From: CAMTUH01 sp947084935
GTDB taxonomy: Bacteria > Pseudomonadota > Gammaproteobacteria > Coxiellales > Coxiellaceae
Assembly: GCA_947084935.1 (NCBI GenBank)
Contig: CAMTUH010000004.1
Location: 62,001-126,000 of the forward strand
Direction: 5' to 3'
Length of the DNA: 64,000 bases
Part shown: piece after piece, positions 24,062 to 32,768 of the stretch
Numbering within the stretch: the stretch's first letter is position 1
Layout of the letters: each line of letters begins with the position of its first letter
Notes under the pieces: generated by a model
Seen by the model: only the letters and a program-made list of their open reading frames with translations
What the model was told of the DNA's origin: nothing
The model's database searches: none
Program-made: the position numbers and the translations under genes

Positions 24062-25561
24062 ATGGGCCCATTTCTGCTGGCTATTGACCAAGGAACAACG
24101 AGTACGCGTGCGATGATTTTCAATCGCGAAGGGAAATGCCTGTGCGAACACCACCTGGAAGTGACCCCCCACTTTCCTCACGACGCCTGGGTCGAGCAGG
24201 ACCCGGAAGAAATCTGGAAAACAACGGTTACCTGTTGTCGAAAAGCGATCACCAATGCCTCGCTCCGACCCGCCGATATTCTTGCCATTGGGATTTCCAA
24301 TCAGCGTGAAACCACCCTTCTTTGGGATAAAAAAACGGGCAAGCCCATCTATCGCGCGATCGTTTGGCAAGACCGCCGAACCGCTGATTACTGCCAAAAA
24401 CTCGCCGCACAACCCGGGCTGGCTGAAAAAATAACCCAGAAAACGGGTTTGCTGTTGGACCCGTATTTTTCTGCCACTAAAATTAAATGGTTATTGGATA
24501 ATATTGAAGGTGCGCGTGAAAAAGCAGATCGTGGTGAACTCGCTTTTGGCACCGTCGATTCTTACTTATTATGGCAGTTAACCGGTGGAAAGCAGCACGC
24601 AACCGACGCTACCAACGCTTCTCGTACTTTGCTTTTCAATATTCACACCCAAGAGTGGGACGATGAATTACTCGACTTATTTGGCATTCCCCGCTCTTTA
24701 TTACCGAAGGTTTTTGATAATTGCGCACCGTTCGGCGTGACGACTCCGGATGTCTTGGGATACGAAATTCCCATCACTGCGATGATTGGCGATCAACAAG
24801 CCGCTACGGTTGGCCAAGCGTGTTTCAAACCCGGCATGGTGAAAAGCACGTACGGCACGGGTTGTTTCGTCTTGATGAACACGGGTGATAAACCCGTTGC
24901 TTCAAAAAATCGCCTGTTGACCACCACGGCTTACCGAATTAACGGAAAAGTCACCTACGGCCTTGAAGGAAGTATTTTTATTGCAGGCGCCGCCGTGAAA
25001 TGGTTGCGCGACACGATACACCTCATCAAAACTGTGCAAGAAACCGAACGCATGGCATCAGTCATTCCCGACAATGGCGACGTGTACTTCGTGCCTGCCT
25101 TTACGGGATTGGGTGCGCCGCATTGGGATCCTTACGCACGAGGTGCGCTGTTGGGGTTGACACGTGATACGCAAGTGGAACACATTGTTCGTGCGGCATT
25201 AGAAGCCGTGTGTTACCAAACACGGGATCTTTTGCAAGCGATGACAAATGACGGCGCCGGCGCTATCCAAACCTTGCGCGTTGACGGCGGCATGAGCGCA
25301 AACCCTTGGTTGCTACAATTTTTATCCGATATGCTCCAAACCGAAGTGGATCGGCCGAAATACATTGAAACCAGCGCGCTCGGCGCTGCTTATCTCGCAG
25401 GACTTGGAATGGGAATTTACGACTCTTTGGATGAAATCAGTCAGCTGTGGCAACTCGATCAACAGTACACTCCGCACATGGAGAATCAAGATCGAGAGAA
25501 ATTCTATCGCGGCTGGCAGAAAGCTGTTTTACGCGTCACCACTCCACAAAAAAACACCTAA
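24062..25561 (+). CDS. glpK: Glycerol kinase
   Basis: Phosphorylates glycerol to sn-glycerol-3-phosphate for GlpD. FGGY-type kinase of 499 residues: phosphate loop LLAIDQGTTSTRAMIF at the start, SNQRETTLLWDKKTG, the substrate region IVWQDRRTADY, and GLGAPHWDPYARGALLGLTR with VDGGMSANPWLLQF toward the end. The start ATG has AGGA eleven bases before it. The final residues Lys-Asn-Thr and the stop codon are contributed by the terminal inverted repeat of the element that follows, so this insertion defined the present C-terminus. Confidence 0.95.
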   Translation: MGPFLLAIDQGTTSTRAMIFNREGKCLCEHHLEVTPHFPHDAWVEQDPEEIWKTTVTCCRKAITNASLRPADILAIGISNQRETTLLWDKKTGKPIYRAIVWQDRRTADYCQKLAAQPGLAEKITQKTGLLLDPYFSATKIKWLLDNIEGAREKADRGELAFGTVDSYLLWQLTGGKQHATDATNASRTLLFNIHTQEWDDELLDLFGIPRSLLPKVFDNCAPFGVTTPDVLGYEIPITAMIGDQQAATVGQACFKPGMVKSTYGTGCFVLMNTGDKPVASKNRLLTTTAYRINGKVTYGLEGSIFIAGAAVKWLRDTIHLIKTVQETERMASVIPDNGDVYFVPAFTGLGAPHWDPYARGALLGLTRDTQVEHIVRAALEAVCYQTRDLLQAMTNDGAGAIQTLRVDGGMSANPWLLQFLSDMLQTEVDRPKYIETSALGAAYLAGLGMGIYDSLDEISQLWQLDQQYTPHMENQDREKFYRGWQKAVLRVTTPQKNT

Positions 25562-25720
25562 CGGTTGACATACACCGAGCCCTAAACCCCTAGATATGGT
25601 GAACAACAGTGACATATTAGGCTTCCTATTCTTGGGTCCCTTGACAGGCTTGCTCACAACGCCAGCGTGCTGTTCTCCTTATTGTTTCAGATGGCTCCGG
25701 GATGACAACCGTTAGGTGTT
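25553..25720. mobile_element. 168-bp MITE-like element with 15-bp terminal inverted repeats
   Basis: AACACCTAACGGTTG (25553-25567) and its exact inverse (25706-25720) bracket about 138 bp without an open frame. Three further bases (CAT) match after one mismatch. The left arm contains the last codons and TAA of glpK. No target-site duplication is obvious. The 222-bp gap between glpK and the ABC-2 permease gene holds this element and nothing else that I see. Size, non-coding interior and exact terminal repeats suggest a miniature inverted-repeat transposable element or a related repeat. Confidence 0.6.
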
Positions 25721-25784
25721 CCCATAATGAAACTATAGCTAACAAGCGTCGGTTCTGCTGCAGAAATATTCCTTAAAGTATACC

Positions 25785-26558
25785 CTATTCCCGCAACCCA
25801 ACTCCTCGGCGCAATAAATAAAAGGCAAGGAAAAAGAGAGCGAGCAGAAGAGCGGCCATTAACACATAAGCCAATGCAATATGACTATCGGCAATACCCA
25901 AAAAACCGTAGCGAAAATTATCCACGATATAAATAATTGGATTCGCGAGTGAAATGTACTGCCACGTTTGTGGCAATAATTTAATGGAATAAAATACGCC
26001 TCCCAAATAAGTCAGCGGCGTTAAAATAAACGTCGGTATCAGCGCAATATCATCAAAACTCTTAGCGTAAATGGCATTAATAATTCCCGCCAACGAGAAG
26101 ATTGAGGAGGACAATAGGACCACCAGAGCAATGGAGAAAAAAGAATGGACGTGTAAATGTGTAAAAAACAACGCAATAACCGAAACAATAATTCCAACCA
26201 ATACACCTCGTAAAATCCCCCCACTCATATATCCCAACAAAATAACCGTGTTTGGCATGGGGGCAACTAAAAGTTCTTCAATGCTCCGCTGAAATTTTGC
26301 CGCGTAAAAAGAAGAAACAGCACTCGAATACGAAGCAGTAATAATGTTCATCATGATTAAACCGGGCGCTATATATTGAATATAGCGAAATCCTTCCATG
26401 TCACCGATGCGTGAACCAATCACCTGACCAAAGATGACAAAATATAAAATAGATGTGATTGCCGGTGGCAACAACGTTTGCGACCATATACGAAAAACGC
26501 GCTGCACTTCATGAATAACAATCGTTATGAATGCAATCCAACCTTGGTACCACGACAT
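25785..26558 (-). CDS. ABC-2 type transporter permease
   Basis: Inner-membrane partner of the ATPase gene immediately upstream. Its 257 residues contain six hydrophobic segments and the ABC-2 signature in its last third (ILTPLTYLGGVFYSIKLLPQTWQYISLANPI-type sequence: LGGVFYS and the LANP motif). It resembles YadH-like exporters of unknown cargo. One base separates it from the ATPase gene, so the two form a complete half-transporter pair. Confidence 0.88.
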   Translation of the reverse strand: MSWYQGWIAFITIVIHEVQRVFRIWSQTLLPPAITSILYFVIFGQVIGSRIGDMEGFRYIQYIAPGLIMMNIITASYSSAVSSFYAAKFQRSIEELLVAPMPNTVILLGYMSGGILRGVLVGIIVSVIALFFTHLHVHSFFSIALVVLLSSSIFSLAGIINAIYAKSFDDIALIPTFILTPLTYLGGVFYSIKLLPQTWQYISLANPIIYIVDNFRYGFLGIADSHIALAYVLMAALLLALFFLAFYLLRRGVGLRE

Positions 26559-26559
26559 C

Positions 26560-27471
26560 TTATTTGTCCGTTATCAGTTTAATAAATAATTCTTCCAAGC
26601 GATTCGCTTTATTCCGCATACTGGAAATTCGAATACGATGACGATTTAATTCTTCAAATAACTGGCTCAAACTCTTATGTTTTGGCACTTCCACTTCCAG
26701 CGTGTAATCGTCTTGTTTCCAAATTTGGTAACCGCTGATTTCTGGCAACTGCGTCACCGCACCTTCGGAATACAAAATGAAACGCTCACTTTCTAATTGC
26801 TTCAAGATATCCACCATGCTGGTATTAGCGATGATTCTTCCTTCGTCGATAATCGCAATATGGCGGCATAAATTCTCAGCTTCTTCTAAATAATGCGTGG
26901 TTAAAATGATCGTAACACCTTTCTGGTTCAACTCCGTTAGAAATTGCCACATTGCTCGGCGAACTTCGATGTCCACACCCGCTGTTGGCTCATCCAATAT
27001 TAGCATCTTTGGCTCATGAATAAGTGCACGCGCGATCATGAGGCGCCGTTTTAAACCGCCCGATAAAGAACGGGCGGTGCTGCGCCGCTTTTCCCACAAA
27101 CCCAGCTGACGTAAATATTTTTCAGCGCGTGAGAGTGCCTCCCTCCGCGGAATTCCATAATAACCTGCCTGATTTACAACAATATCAATGACGCGCTCAA
27201 AAATATTAAAATTGAATTCTTGTGGCACCACGCCAATACACGCTTTTGCTTTAGCGAATTCTTTATCGATATCATAGCCGTATACCTGCACCGTGCCGGT
27301 CGTTTTGGTTACCAAAGAAGTGATAATTCCTATCGTCGTGGACTTTCCAGCACCATTGGGCCCGAGTAACGCAAAAAAGTCGCCCTCGTTTACGGTGAAA
27401 CTGATGCCCTTCAGCGCTTCAACCTTGCCCTTATATATTTTTCTTAAGTTATCGATGACTACAGCGTGCAT
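26560..27471 (-). CDS. ABC-2 type transporter ATP-binding protein
   Basis: A 303-residue ATPase with Walker A GPNGAGKST (about 35-43), signature LSGGLKRRLMIARA, Walker B LILDEPTAGVD and the switch His in TTHYLEEAENL, plus an extended C-terminal domain. The LSGGLKRR variant and the YadG-like length fit exporters of the CcmA/YadG group. It pairs with the permease downstream; RRM protein gene 11 bases upstream is on the same strand and may share the transcript. Confidence 0.9.
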   Translation of the reverse strand: MHAVVIDNLRKIYKGKVEALKGISFTVNEGDFFALLGPNGAGKSTTIGIITSLVTKTTGTVQVYGYDIDKEFAKAKACIGVVPQEFNFNIFERVIDIVVNQAGYYGIPRREALSRAEKYLRQLGLWEKRRSTARSLSGGLKRRLMIARALIHEPKMLILDEPTAGVDIEVRRAMWQFLTELNQKGVTIILTTHYLEEAENLCRHIAIIDEGRIIANTSMVDILKQLESERFILYSEGAVTQLPEISGYQIWKQDDYTLEVEVPKHKSLSQLFEELNRHRIRISSMRNKANRLEELFIKLITDK

Positions 27472-27482
27472 ACCCTACTCAA

Positions 27483-27872
27483 TTAATAAGCCTCAAGCTG
27501 CCGGGGTTTTGCTATGCGCACCACCATGGAACGCCCATGCAAATCTTTACCGTGCGCCGCGAGCGCTCCCACCGCTTGTTTAGCGTCCGCATAAGTGACA
27601 AACGCGTACCCTTTCGATCGGCCCGTCCTAAAGTTTCGAACGACTTTGATGGTTTCAACCGCACCAAATCGCGAAAAATAACCACGCAAATCACCCTCGT
27701 CAACCCGATAAGGCAAATTACCCACGTAAATTTGTTCATTTAGGTAACTGTTTTGAACAGCCTGATCGTTGTTTTTTTTGAGTCGATTTCGATTAAATAC
27801 ACGAATGGCCACAATAAAAAGGACCAAAGCAAAGCAAGCAAGTATGATAAAAATGATTGAATTTGTTGTCAT
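27483..27872 (-). CDS. Membrane-anchored RRM-type RNA-binding protein
   Basis: A 129-residue protein with an N-terminal membrane helix (SIIFIILACFALVLFIVAIRVF), a short Lys/Asn/Gln linker and one RNA-recognition motif. RNP2 reads IYVGNLPYRV and RNP1 reads RSKGYAFVTY, with the exposed aromatic residues needed for RNA stacking in place. The basic NRNRLKK after the helix predicts a cytoplasmic RRM. Bacterial RRM proteins are generally soluble; the anchor is the unusual part. It precedes the ABC exporter genes by 11 bases. It could hold transcripts or RNA-protein complexes at the membrane; no target is visible. Confidence 0.88.
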   Translation of the reverse strand: MTTNSIIFIILACFALVLFIVAIRVFNRNRLKKNNDQAVQNSYLNEQIYVGNLPYRVDEGDLRGYFSRFGAVETIKVVRNFRTGRSKGYAFVTYADAKQAVGALAAHGKDLHGRSMVVRIAKPRQLEAY

Positions 27873-27969
27873 GGCATCCTACCCAATTATTAGCAGTTAA
27901 ACAAAGTGTTATACAAAATATTCCCTTGATTCTAGTGAAGGAAAAAATACTTGTAAAGAAATAAGATTA

Positions 27970-28560
27970 TCAGAATCGATATGCGATATCGCCGGTCACT
28001 GCGTACATCGGCGGCAAGTCATCACTTTTCGGGGTTCCAGCCACTTGAGTGCTGAAATCGACGTGTTGCGTCAGCGAATAGCCAAAACCGGCGCCCAAGT
28101 AAGGCAAGATTTTCCCATGAAAACTACTGACATTATCGCTCGTGTCGCTTAAAACCCCGGCGGCAAATTGACTTCCCACTCGAGCAGCACCCAATTTTCC
28201 AAAGATATTGAAGCCATCGTTAAGCGGAATGATGCCCTTACCCGCAACGTTAATGAGACTGTTGTCTTTGGCTAAGCTACCCGCCACTTTGACGTCTGGA
28301 AAGCGCAGACAGCCACCCTCCAAGCCAAAGTAATCATTAAATTGATAGCCGCCACCCATGTTATAAACGAAATCAGAGTACTTAATGTCGTTAATGCCAG
28401 AAATCAATTTATTGACTTTTCCACCAAAATTTCCACCGGCACTCCCATTGAGGTAGAACCCTTTTCCTACACCAGGTGCATTAGAACCCGCCAACGCGCC
28501 CGTAGTTACGAACCACGCAGCAGCAGTCAACAAAGCGATAACAGCGGACCTTTTAAACAT
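27970..28560 (-). CDS. Outer-membrane beta-barrel protein (OmpA/OprF-like barrel)
   Basis: A 196-residue protein with a signal peptide ending near GALAG. Gly-aromatic alternation (GFYLNGSAGGNFGG, FVYNMGGGYQFNDYFGLEGG, LGAGFGYSLTQHVDF) and the terminal Phe (GDIAYRF) point to an eight-stranded barrel of the surface antigen type. No C-terminal peptidoglycan-binding domain. It faces away from the LbtU-type gene, with 202 bases between the two starts, and joins an envelope-protein cluster that runs to 31.9 kb. Confidence 0.8.
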   Translation of the reverse strand: MFKRSAVIALLTAAAWFVTTGALAGSNAPGVGKGFYLNGSAGGNFGGKVNKLISGINDIKYSDFVYNMGGGYQFNDYFGLEGGCLRFPDVKVAGSLAKDNSLINVAGKGIIPLNDGFNIFGKLGAARVGSQFAAGVLSDTSDNVSSFHGKILPYLGAGFGYSLTQHVDFSTQVAGTPKSDDLPPMYAVTGDIAYRF

Positions 28561-28677
28561 TTAAATTCTCAATAAAACAATGGCCTGAGAATATGTCATA
28601 CCAAAAACTTAATGTCAAGGATTAGGCTCCCCATAAAGAAAAAACCGCCTCCCCATATTGATCCGCACAACTACCGT

Positions 28678-28695
28678 GTGGTATACACATACCAC
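28678..28695. promoter_or_regulatory. Inverted repeat GTGGTAT-N4-ATACCAC upstream of the LbtU-type gene
   Basis: A perfect 7-bp dyad 67 bases before the ATG of the LbtU-like porin gene and between the two divergent outer-membrane genes. It is an operator candidate; I do not recognise the regulator. It does not resemble the Fur box at 40815. Confidence 0.4.
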
Positions 28696-28762
28696 TTGCG
28701 ACAGGGTTGTTACAAGCAAAGACAAAGGTCACAAAGGATCAATGGAGAAAGGGAGAACAACC

Positions 28763-30085
28763 ATGTCGGCAAAAATAGCGGTATCCGCATTAGCTTTTTG
28801 TGCATGCACTATTCTAAGCATTCCGGCTTTGTCCCACGGCGATAAGAATCAGAAGCCCAAAACGAAACCCGCCGCTACCCCTCCGGTCGGGAATCACCGA
28901 TACAATCCTGCTCGCGTCAGCATTGGGCCTTATTTAAATCAGGATTGGTTATTTGACGGCTCAGAGCTACTGATTAACACACCCAGCATACGCGAAGACG
29001 TGCGGCTTTTATTAGCGCAAGCAAAACTGCTTGCCGAGGTTCGGGCTTTGGGTATTCCTGAGCCACCACTGCCCCGACTGGTGTTCAGTGGAAAATTGGA
29101 AGGGCAAGCGAGCTTCACAAAAACATACGCGGGAGCGAACGTCAATAACATCGATTTCAGTGGCGCGGAGTTGGATACTTATGTCCAAGCCAATGACTGG
29201 GTTTCCGGTTACATGGCGCTGGATTATGATCCCAGCGAAGCCATGGATGGATCACGCGTATTTTTGAATCGCGCATTTATCACCATCGGTAATTTAAGCA
29301 AGCTTCCCGTTTACACCACCATCGGTCAAATTTACGTGCCATTTGGACGATACAGCAGCGCCATGGTCACCACGCCAAGCACTTTAGGCCTGGGTCGAAC
29401 TCGAGTGCGGGCATTGGTATTGGGGTATCAGCAAACGGGTGACAACGCGTTTCATGCTGAAGCGTATGCTTATCAAGGGCTCACTAATCCAGTAAACAAC
29501 AGCAACATTAACGATCAATGGGGCAGTGACGCGGGTTATCAGTTCGACGTGGGAAAAGTCAGCGGTGAAGTCGGCGCCAGCTATATCTCCAACTTGGGTG
29601 ATTCGCAGGGCATGCAAGCCAGCGTTTTCTCCACCGATCAAACGCAGCACCATAACGTACCGGCGTTTGATGTGTACGGTTCATTGGCGTTTAAACCTCT
29701 GGTATTTCTCGCGGAATACGTCGATGCTCTAAAGAGCTTTCAGTTCTACGACATGAACTTTGCCAACCAAGGCGCGTGGCCAAAAGCGTTTCACGTTGAA
29801 GCCGATTACACGTTTAATACCGGCTCAAAACCGAGCTCTATCGGTGTCGCTTACGATCAAACTAGTGAAGCCTTAGCCGTGGGATTGCCAAAAAATTCGT
29901 ACAGTATTTTTTACAATGTAAATATCTGGAGCAGCACCAATTTCGCGTTGGAATACCGCCACAACGTAAATTATCCTCCGAGTGCTGCGACAAATGATCC
30001 CGCTGATCCGACTCCAGCGAGCATTACCGGCGATCTCGGGAAAACGGACAATATCGTTACGGCTTCCTTTGATCTCTTCTTTTGA
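28763..30085 (+). CDS. LbtU-family outer-membrane porin (UPF0422)
   Basis: A 440-residue protein starting at MSAKIAVSALAFCAC after GGGAG; a longer in-frame opening has no signal peptide. The signal peptide is followed by a Lys/Pro-rich linker, a short helical part (LLLAQAKLLAEVRALGI) and a large barrel domain ending in FDLFF, the terminal Phe of a BAM substrate. It resembles the Legionella LbtU group (TonB-independent legiobactin uptake) and the uncharacterised Coxiella UPF0422 proteins; I am recalling the family, not aligning it. Role in siderophore uptake here is not shown. No Fur box was found upstream. Confidence 0.75.
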   Translation: MSAKIAVSALAFCACTILSIPALSHGDKNQKPKTKPAATPPVGNHRYNPARVSIGPYLNQDWLFDGSELLINTPSIREDVRLLLAQAKLLAEVRALGIPEPPLPRLVFSGKLEGQASFTKTYAGANVNNIDFSGAELDTYVQANDWVSGYMALDYDPSEAMDGSRVFLNRAFITIGNLSKLPVYTTIGQIYVPFGRYSSAMVTTPSTLGLGRTRVRALVLGYQQTGDNAFHAEAYAYQGLTNPVNNSNINDQWGSDAGYQFDVGKVSGEVGASYISNLGDSQGMQASVFSTDQTQHHNVPAFDVYGSLAFKPLVFLAEYVDALKSFQFYDMNFANQGAWPKAFHVEADYTFNTGSKPSSIGVAYDQTSEALAVGLPKNSYSIFYNVNIWSSTNFALEYRHNVNYPPSAATNDPADPTPASITGDLGKTDNIVTASFDLFF

Positions 30086-30090
30086 TGAGG

Positions 30091-30627
30091 CTACGGCGGC
30101 TGCGACAGCGAGCAATATATCTGAATGAAACTCGTGCCACTCACCGTGCTCGGTGTTAATTCGCACCGCGTGTTGCCATTCACGGAGACGCTATCAAAAT
30201 CCGCGGGTATTTGACCATTAATAAAAGGAACGGTGACGCTTGCCGAAACAGGACTTCCCGCCCAACGAGGATTATCCGGTGATCCAACAAAGAGATAAGC
30301 TGTATAGTTAATGTTAATACTGCCGTTTAAAAGAGTGCCCGTCGTAGCCACCGTAATCGCATTATCCAATGCATAGTGACCACCGCCGATTTGAATAATA
30401 TTTGATGGTAATTGCGTGAAGACTTGCGTTTTACTGTCGCCTTGCGTTACCGATAATTGAGTCATCGCAAATCCAAAAACATCCATCCAGGTATAAACAG
30501 AAAACCCAACGCGTGCACTGGCCAATTGCAAGCTTGCTGAAGCATGCGTCAAACATAAAAAAATTCCACTGCTGATTAAACACAGAAGTTTTGTTACACG
30601 TCCTATTTTTATAGTAGATCTTGGCAT
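30091..30627 (-). CDS. Secreted protein of unknown function with C-terminal Cys pair
   Basis: A 178-residue product with a signal peptide after a basic MPRSTIKIGRVTK start, cleavage likely after HASA. The mature part is Thr/Ser/Asn-rich and beta-like (VATTGTLLNGSININYTAYLF), with two Cys at the end (RCELTPSTVSGTSFIQIYC). It overlaps the upstream secreted-protein gene by 19 bases, and their tails share a C-E-[L/F]...SG...I...C pattern, so the pair probably arose by duplication. The look is that of pilin-like or adhesin-like beta-sandwich proteins, with no assembly genes nearby. Function unknown. Confidence 0.75.
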   Translation of the reverse strand: MPRSTIKIGRVTKLLCLISSGIFLCLTHASASLQLASARVGFSVYTWMDVFGFAMTQLSVTQGDSKTQVFTQLPSNIIQIGGGHYALDNAITVATTGTLLNGSININYTAYLFVGSPDNPRWAGSPVSASVTVPFINGQIPADFDSVSVNGNTRCELTPSTVSGTSFIQIYCSLSQPP

Positions 30628-31103
30628 TCCAAAGTAATCACAGGTGGTTTTCCGGATACGCTTTTAAATTCACAAACAATACCGTTTTGCGCTGAAGATA
30701 AATCTCCACTGGGTATCGGATTGGAAATATTGCCCGCTTCGTCAATATTGATCTCATAGGAATTGGTAAATGTTTTTGCGGGGAAAATTACAGTAAAAGC
30801 AAATTGTAACTTGCCCTTTAGCGATTTATCGTGAACGGTATAGATTGCAACTCCCGGTGTGAAAGACACAGGCTGATCCACATTGACAGGCAAATTAGGG
30901 GGGAGATTATTAACAAAATTTATTTTGCTCGGATTGGACGGGTCTTCGATGTACGTTGGAGTAACCGTTATTGTGTAGTTTTTTTCAATCCCGGCTCCTG
31001 TTGAGAAATTCACCGGTATCGCGGATGAATTCAACGCCATCGCGACCCCCGTTAAAGCCAGCGATGCAACGCCAATGGCAAGTACAGCCGATTTAGCATC
31101 CAT
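30609..31103 (-). CDS. Secreted protein of unknown function, paralogue-like neighbour
   Basis: A 164-residue protein with signal peptide (MDAKSAVLAIGVASLALTGVAMA) and a beta-rich mature domain (YTITVTPTYIEDP, LQFAFTVIFPAKTFTN). The end VCEFKSVSGKPPVITLEC has the same Cys spacing logic as the tail of the next gene, with which it overlaps by 19 bases. It is the first of the pair on the minus strand. I cannot give a family. Both proteins probably form a disulfide near the C-terminus in the periplasm or on the surface. Confidence 0.77.
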   Translation of the reverse strand: MDAKSAVLAIGVASLALTGVAMALNSSAIPVNFSTGAGIEKNYTITVTPTYIEDPSNPSKINFVNNLPPNLPVNVDQPVSFTPGVAIYTVHDKSLKGKLQFAFTVIFPAKTFTNSYEINIDEAGNISNPIPSGDLSSAQNGIVCEFKSVSGKPPVITLECQDLL

Positions 31104-31159
31104 ATCAAATTTCCTCGTCCCTGGAGGAATAACCTAACTACCCTACTATAAACGTTTAT

Positions 31160-31867
31160 TCAAAATGATAAAACCACACCAATCAAACCCTGCGTGGCGC
31201 CGGCTCCGGCACCACCTTTGAGCCCATTAATTTCAATGCGAAACGCCGAATGCTGGCTCATGGCGCACTCAATACCAACCCCACCAATCACCACTACACT
31301 CCGATACAACAGCGTCTCCGACTCCGGCAACTCACCCGGCAGATCTGGAACAGAATTCGTGAACACACTCGTTTTTAATTGGTAAGCAGCTCCCAATTTA
31401 ACAATTAGGCTTACAACGCTACCCAAACTTTGGCGAAAAACAGCTTCCACATCGGTCAGCCAGTTCGTGGTTCTCTCGGTAGTAGTAACGGGTATCGTGA
31501 GATTGATTAACGGAACGCCTAGGTAACCCACCACTCGTGTTTTCAGAGGACCGAAATAATCAAACCCCGCCTCTGCACCCAGTGCCCGGGTTTGAGCAAG
31601 GTTTTCATAAAACATATACCCCCAGGCAACACGGCCGAGGTAATCAAATGCTTTGGTTTGGTTGTAAACGATCGAATAATCCGACACGTTAAAATTAACG
31701 GGGTGGCGATTGATGGTGGTATTGCCGATTTTTCCTTGGAGAAAATAGACGCCACCGCCGCCAAGAAATACATAAGCTCCGGTCGCAGCCACCGCCGTGC
31801 TGGCAAGTACGGCACCAAAAATTAGAGCAAAAATCAAATATAATTTATTTAGAATATAATTATTCAC
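31160..31867 (-). CDS. Outer-membrane beta-barrel protein candidate
   Basis: A 235-residue protein with a signal peptide ending near VAATG, alternating Gly/aromatic strands (GAYVFLGGGGVYFLQG, VAWGYMFYENL, GVGIECAMSQHSAFRIEING) and a terminal Phe (GLIGVVLSF). This is the OmpA-like eight-strand barrel pattern, as in the protein at 27970. It is the third barrel-like gene in 4 kb. A single free Cys in the barrel (IECAMS) is uncommon. Fifty-six bases after it the secreted pair begins, on the same strand. Confidence 0.75.
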   Translation of the reverse strand: MNNYILNKLYLIFALIFGAVLASTAVAATGAYVFLGGGGVYFLQGKIGNTTINRHPVNFNVSDYSIVYNQTKAFDYLGRVAWGYMFYENLAQTRALGAEAGFDYFGPLKTRVVGYLGVPLINLTIPVTTTERTTNWLTDVEAVFRQSLGSVVSLIVKLGAAYQLKTSVFTNSVPDLPGELPESETLLYRSVVVIGGVGIECAMSQHSAFRIEINGLKGGAGAGATQGLIGVVLSF

Positions 31868-31938
31868 TGCAGCAACTTATATGATTAATGAAGGAAATTT
31901 TGCAATCGTATATTAAAATTTCTAATAAGTGAAGCGTG

Positions 31939-32625
31939 TCATCTCTGGAAACGTAAATCCCACACGCGATGACCCACTTGCTTACTTCGCCGTTCATATT
32001 TTGTGGGTCGGCGATCGCCGCGTTCCTCGGAAAAACATGCCTCGCCAGAAAGATTGTGAAAATCACGATCCGCACTGATGACTTTCATCATGTGTCTCGC
32101 ATAATTTTCCCAGTCGGTAGCAAGGTGAAATATTCCATGATGTTTTAATTTTTGAGAAATCAAAGTCACAAAATCAGGCTGAATTAAACGCCGTTTATGA
32201 TGACGCCGCTTCGGCCAAGGATCCGGGAAAAACACGTAAACTCCGCTCAAACTTGCGTCGGGAATGCATTGCCTCAAAACTTCAACAGCATCACCTTGAT
32301 AAACGCGCACATTAGAAATACTGCTCTCTTCTAACCGCGCCAGCAGCCTCCCAATACCCGGACGATAAACCTCCGCGCCCAAATAATCGTTCTCGGGATG
32401 CGCGCAGGCCAGTGCAAATAAGGCATCACCCATACCAAAACCGATCTCAAGAAAAATCGGCGCCTCTCGCTTAAAAACCTCACGAAAATGCACAGAATCA
32501 CCACCAGGCTCGAGCCCATACTTTGACCACAAGTGCTCCAAAGCAACGCGCTGTGCTTGAGTCATATGCCCTTCCCGCCGTACAAAACTCTTTACCGTAC
32601 GCAATTTCTTTCGCCCTTGACCCAT
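31939..32625 (-). CDS. trmB: tRNA (guanine-N7-)-methyltransferase
   Basis: SAM-dependent enzyme placing m7G at tRNA position 46. A 228-residue protein: FLEIGFGMGDALFALA is the SAM motif, VYVFFPDPWPKRRHHKRRLIQPDFV is the catalytic and tRNA-binding block unique to TrmB, and the C-terminal PTKYERRSKQVGHRVWDLRF is the usual end. It is divergent from tRNA-Gly and AsmA, with 47 bases to the tRNA, so its own promoter must lie in this short gap. Confidence 0.95.
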   Translation of the reverse strand: MGQGRKKLRTVKSFVRREGHMTQAQRVALEHLWSKYGLEPGGDSVHFREVFKREAPIFLEIGFGMGDALFALACAHPENDYLGAEVYRPGIGRLLARLEESSISNVRVYQGDAVEVLRQCIPDASLSGVYVFFPDPWPKRRHHKRRLIQPDFVTLISQKLKHHGIFHLATDWENYARHMMKVISADRDFHNLSGEACFSEERGDRRPTKYERRSKQVGHRVWDLRFQR

Positions 32626-32672
32626 GAAGCTAGCTTCTCCAGCGTGAATTAGGTAGCATCCTATGAATTAAC

Positions 32673-32743
32673 GCGGGTGTAGTTCAATGGTAGAACATGA
32701 GCTTCCCAAGCTCGTAGCGTGGGTTCGATTCCCATCACCCGCT
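32673..32743 (+). tRNA. tRNA-Gly (anticodon CCC)
   Basis: A complete cloverleaf of 71 bases: acceptor GCGGGTG pairs with CACCCGC, D-arm with TAGTTCAATGGTAGA, anticodon loop TTCCCAA (CCC at positions 34-36), T-arm GTGGGTTCGATTCCCAT and T as discriminator, correct for glycine. CCA is not encoded. It reads codon GGG. Confidence 0.95.
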
Positions 32744-32768
32744 AGGAACAACAAACTGAGGTATAACC

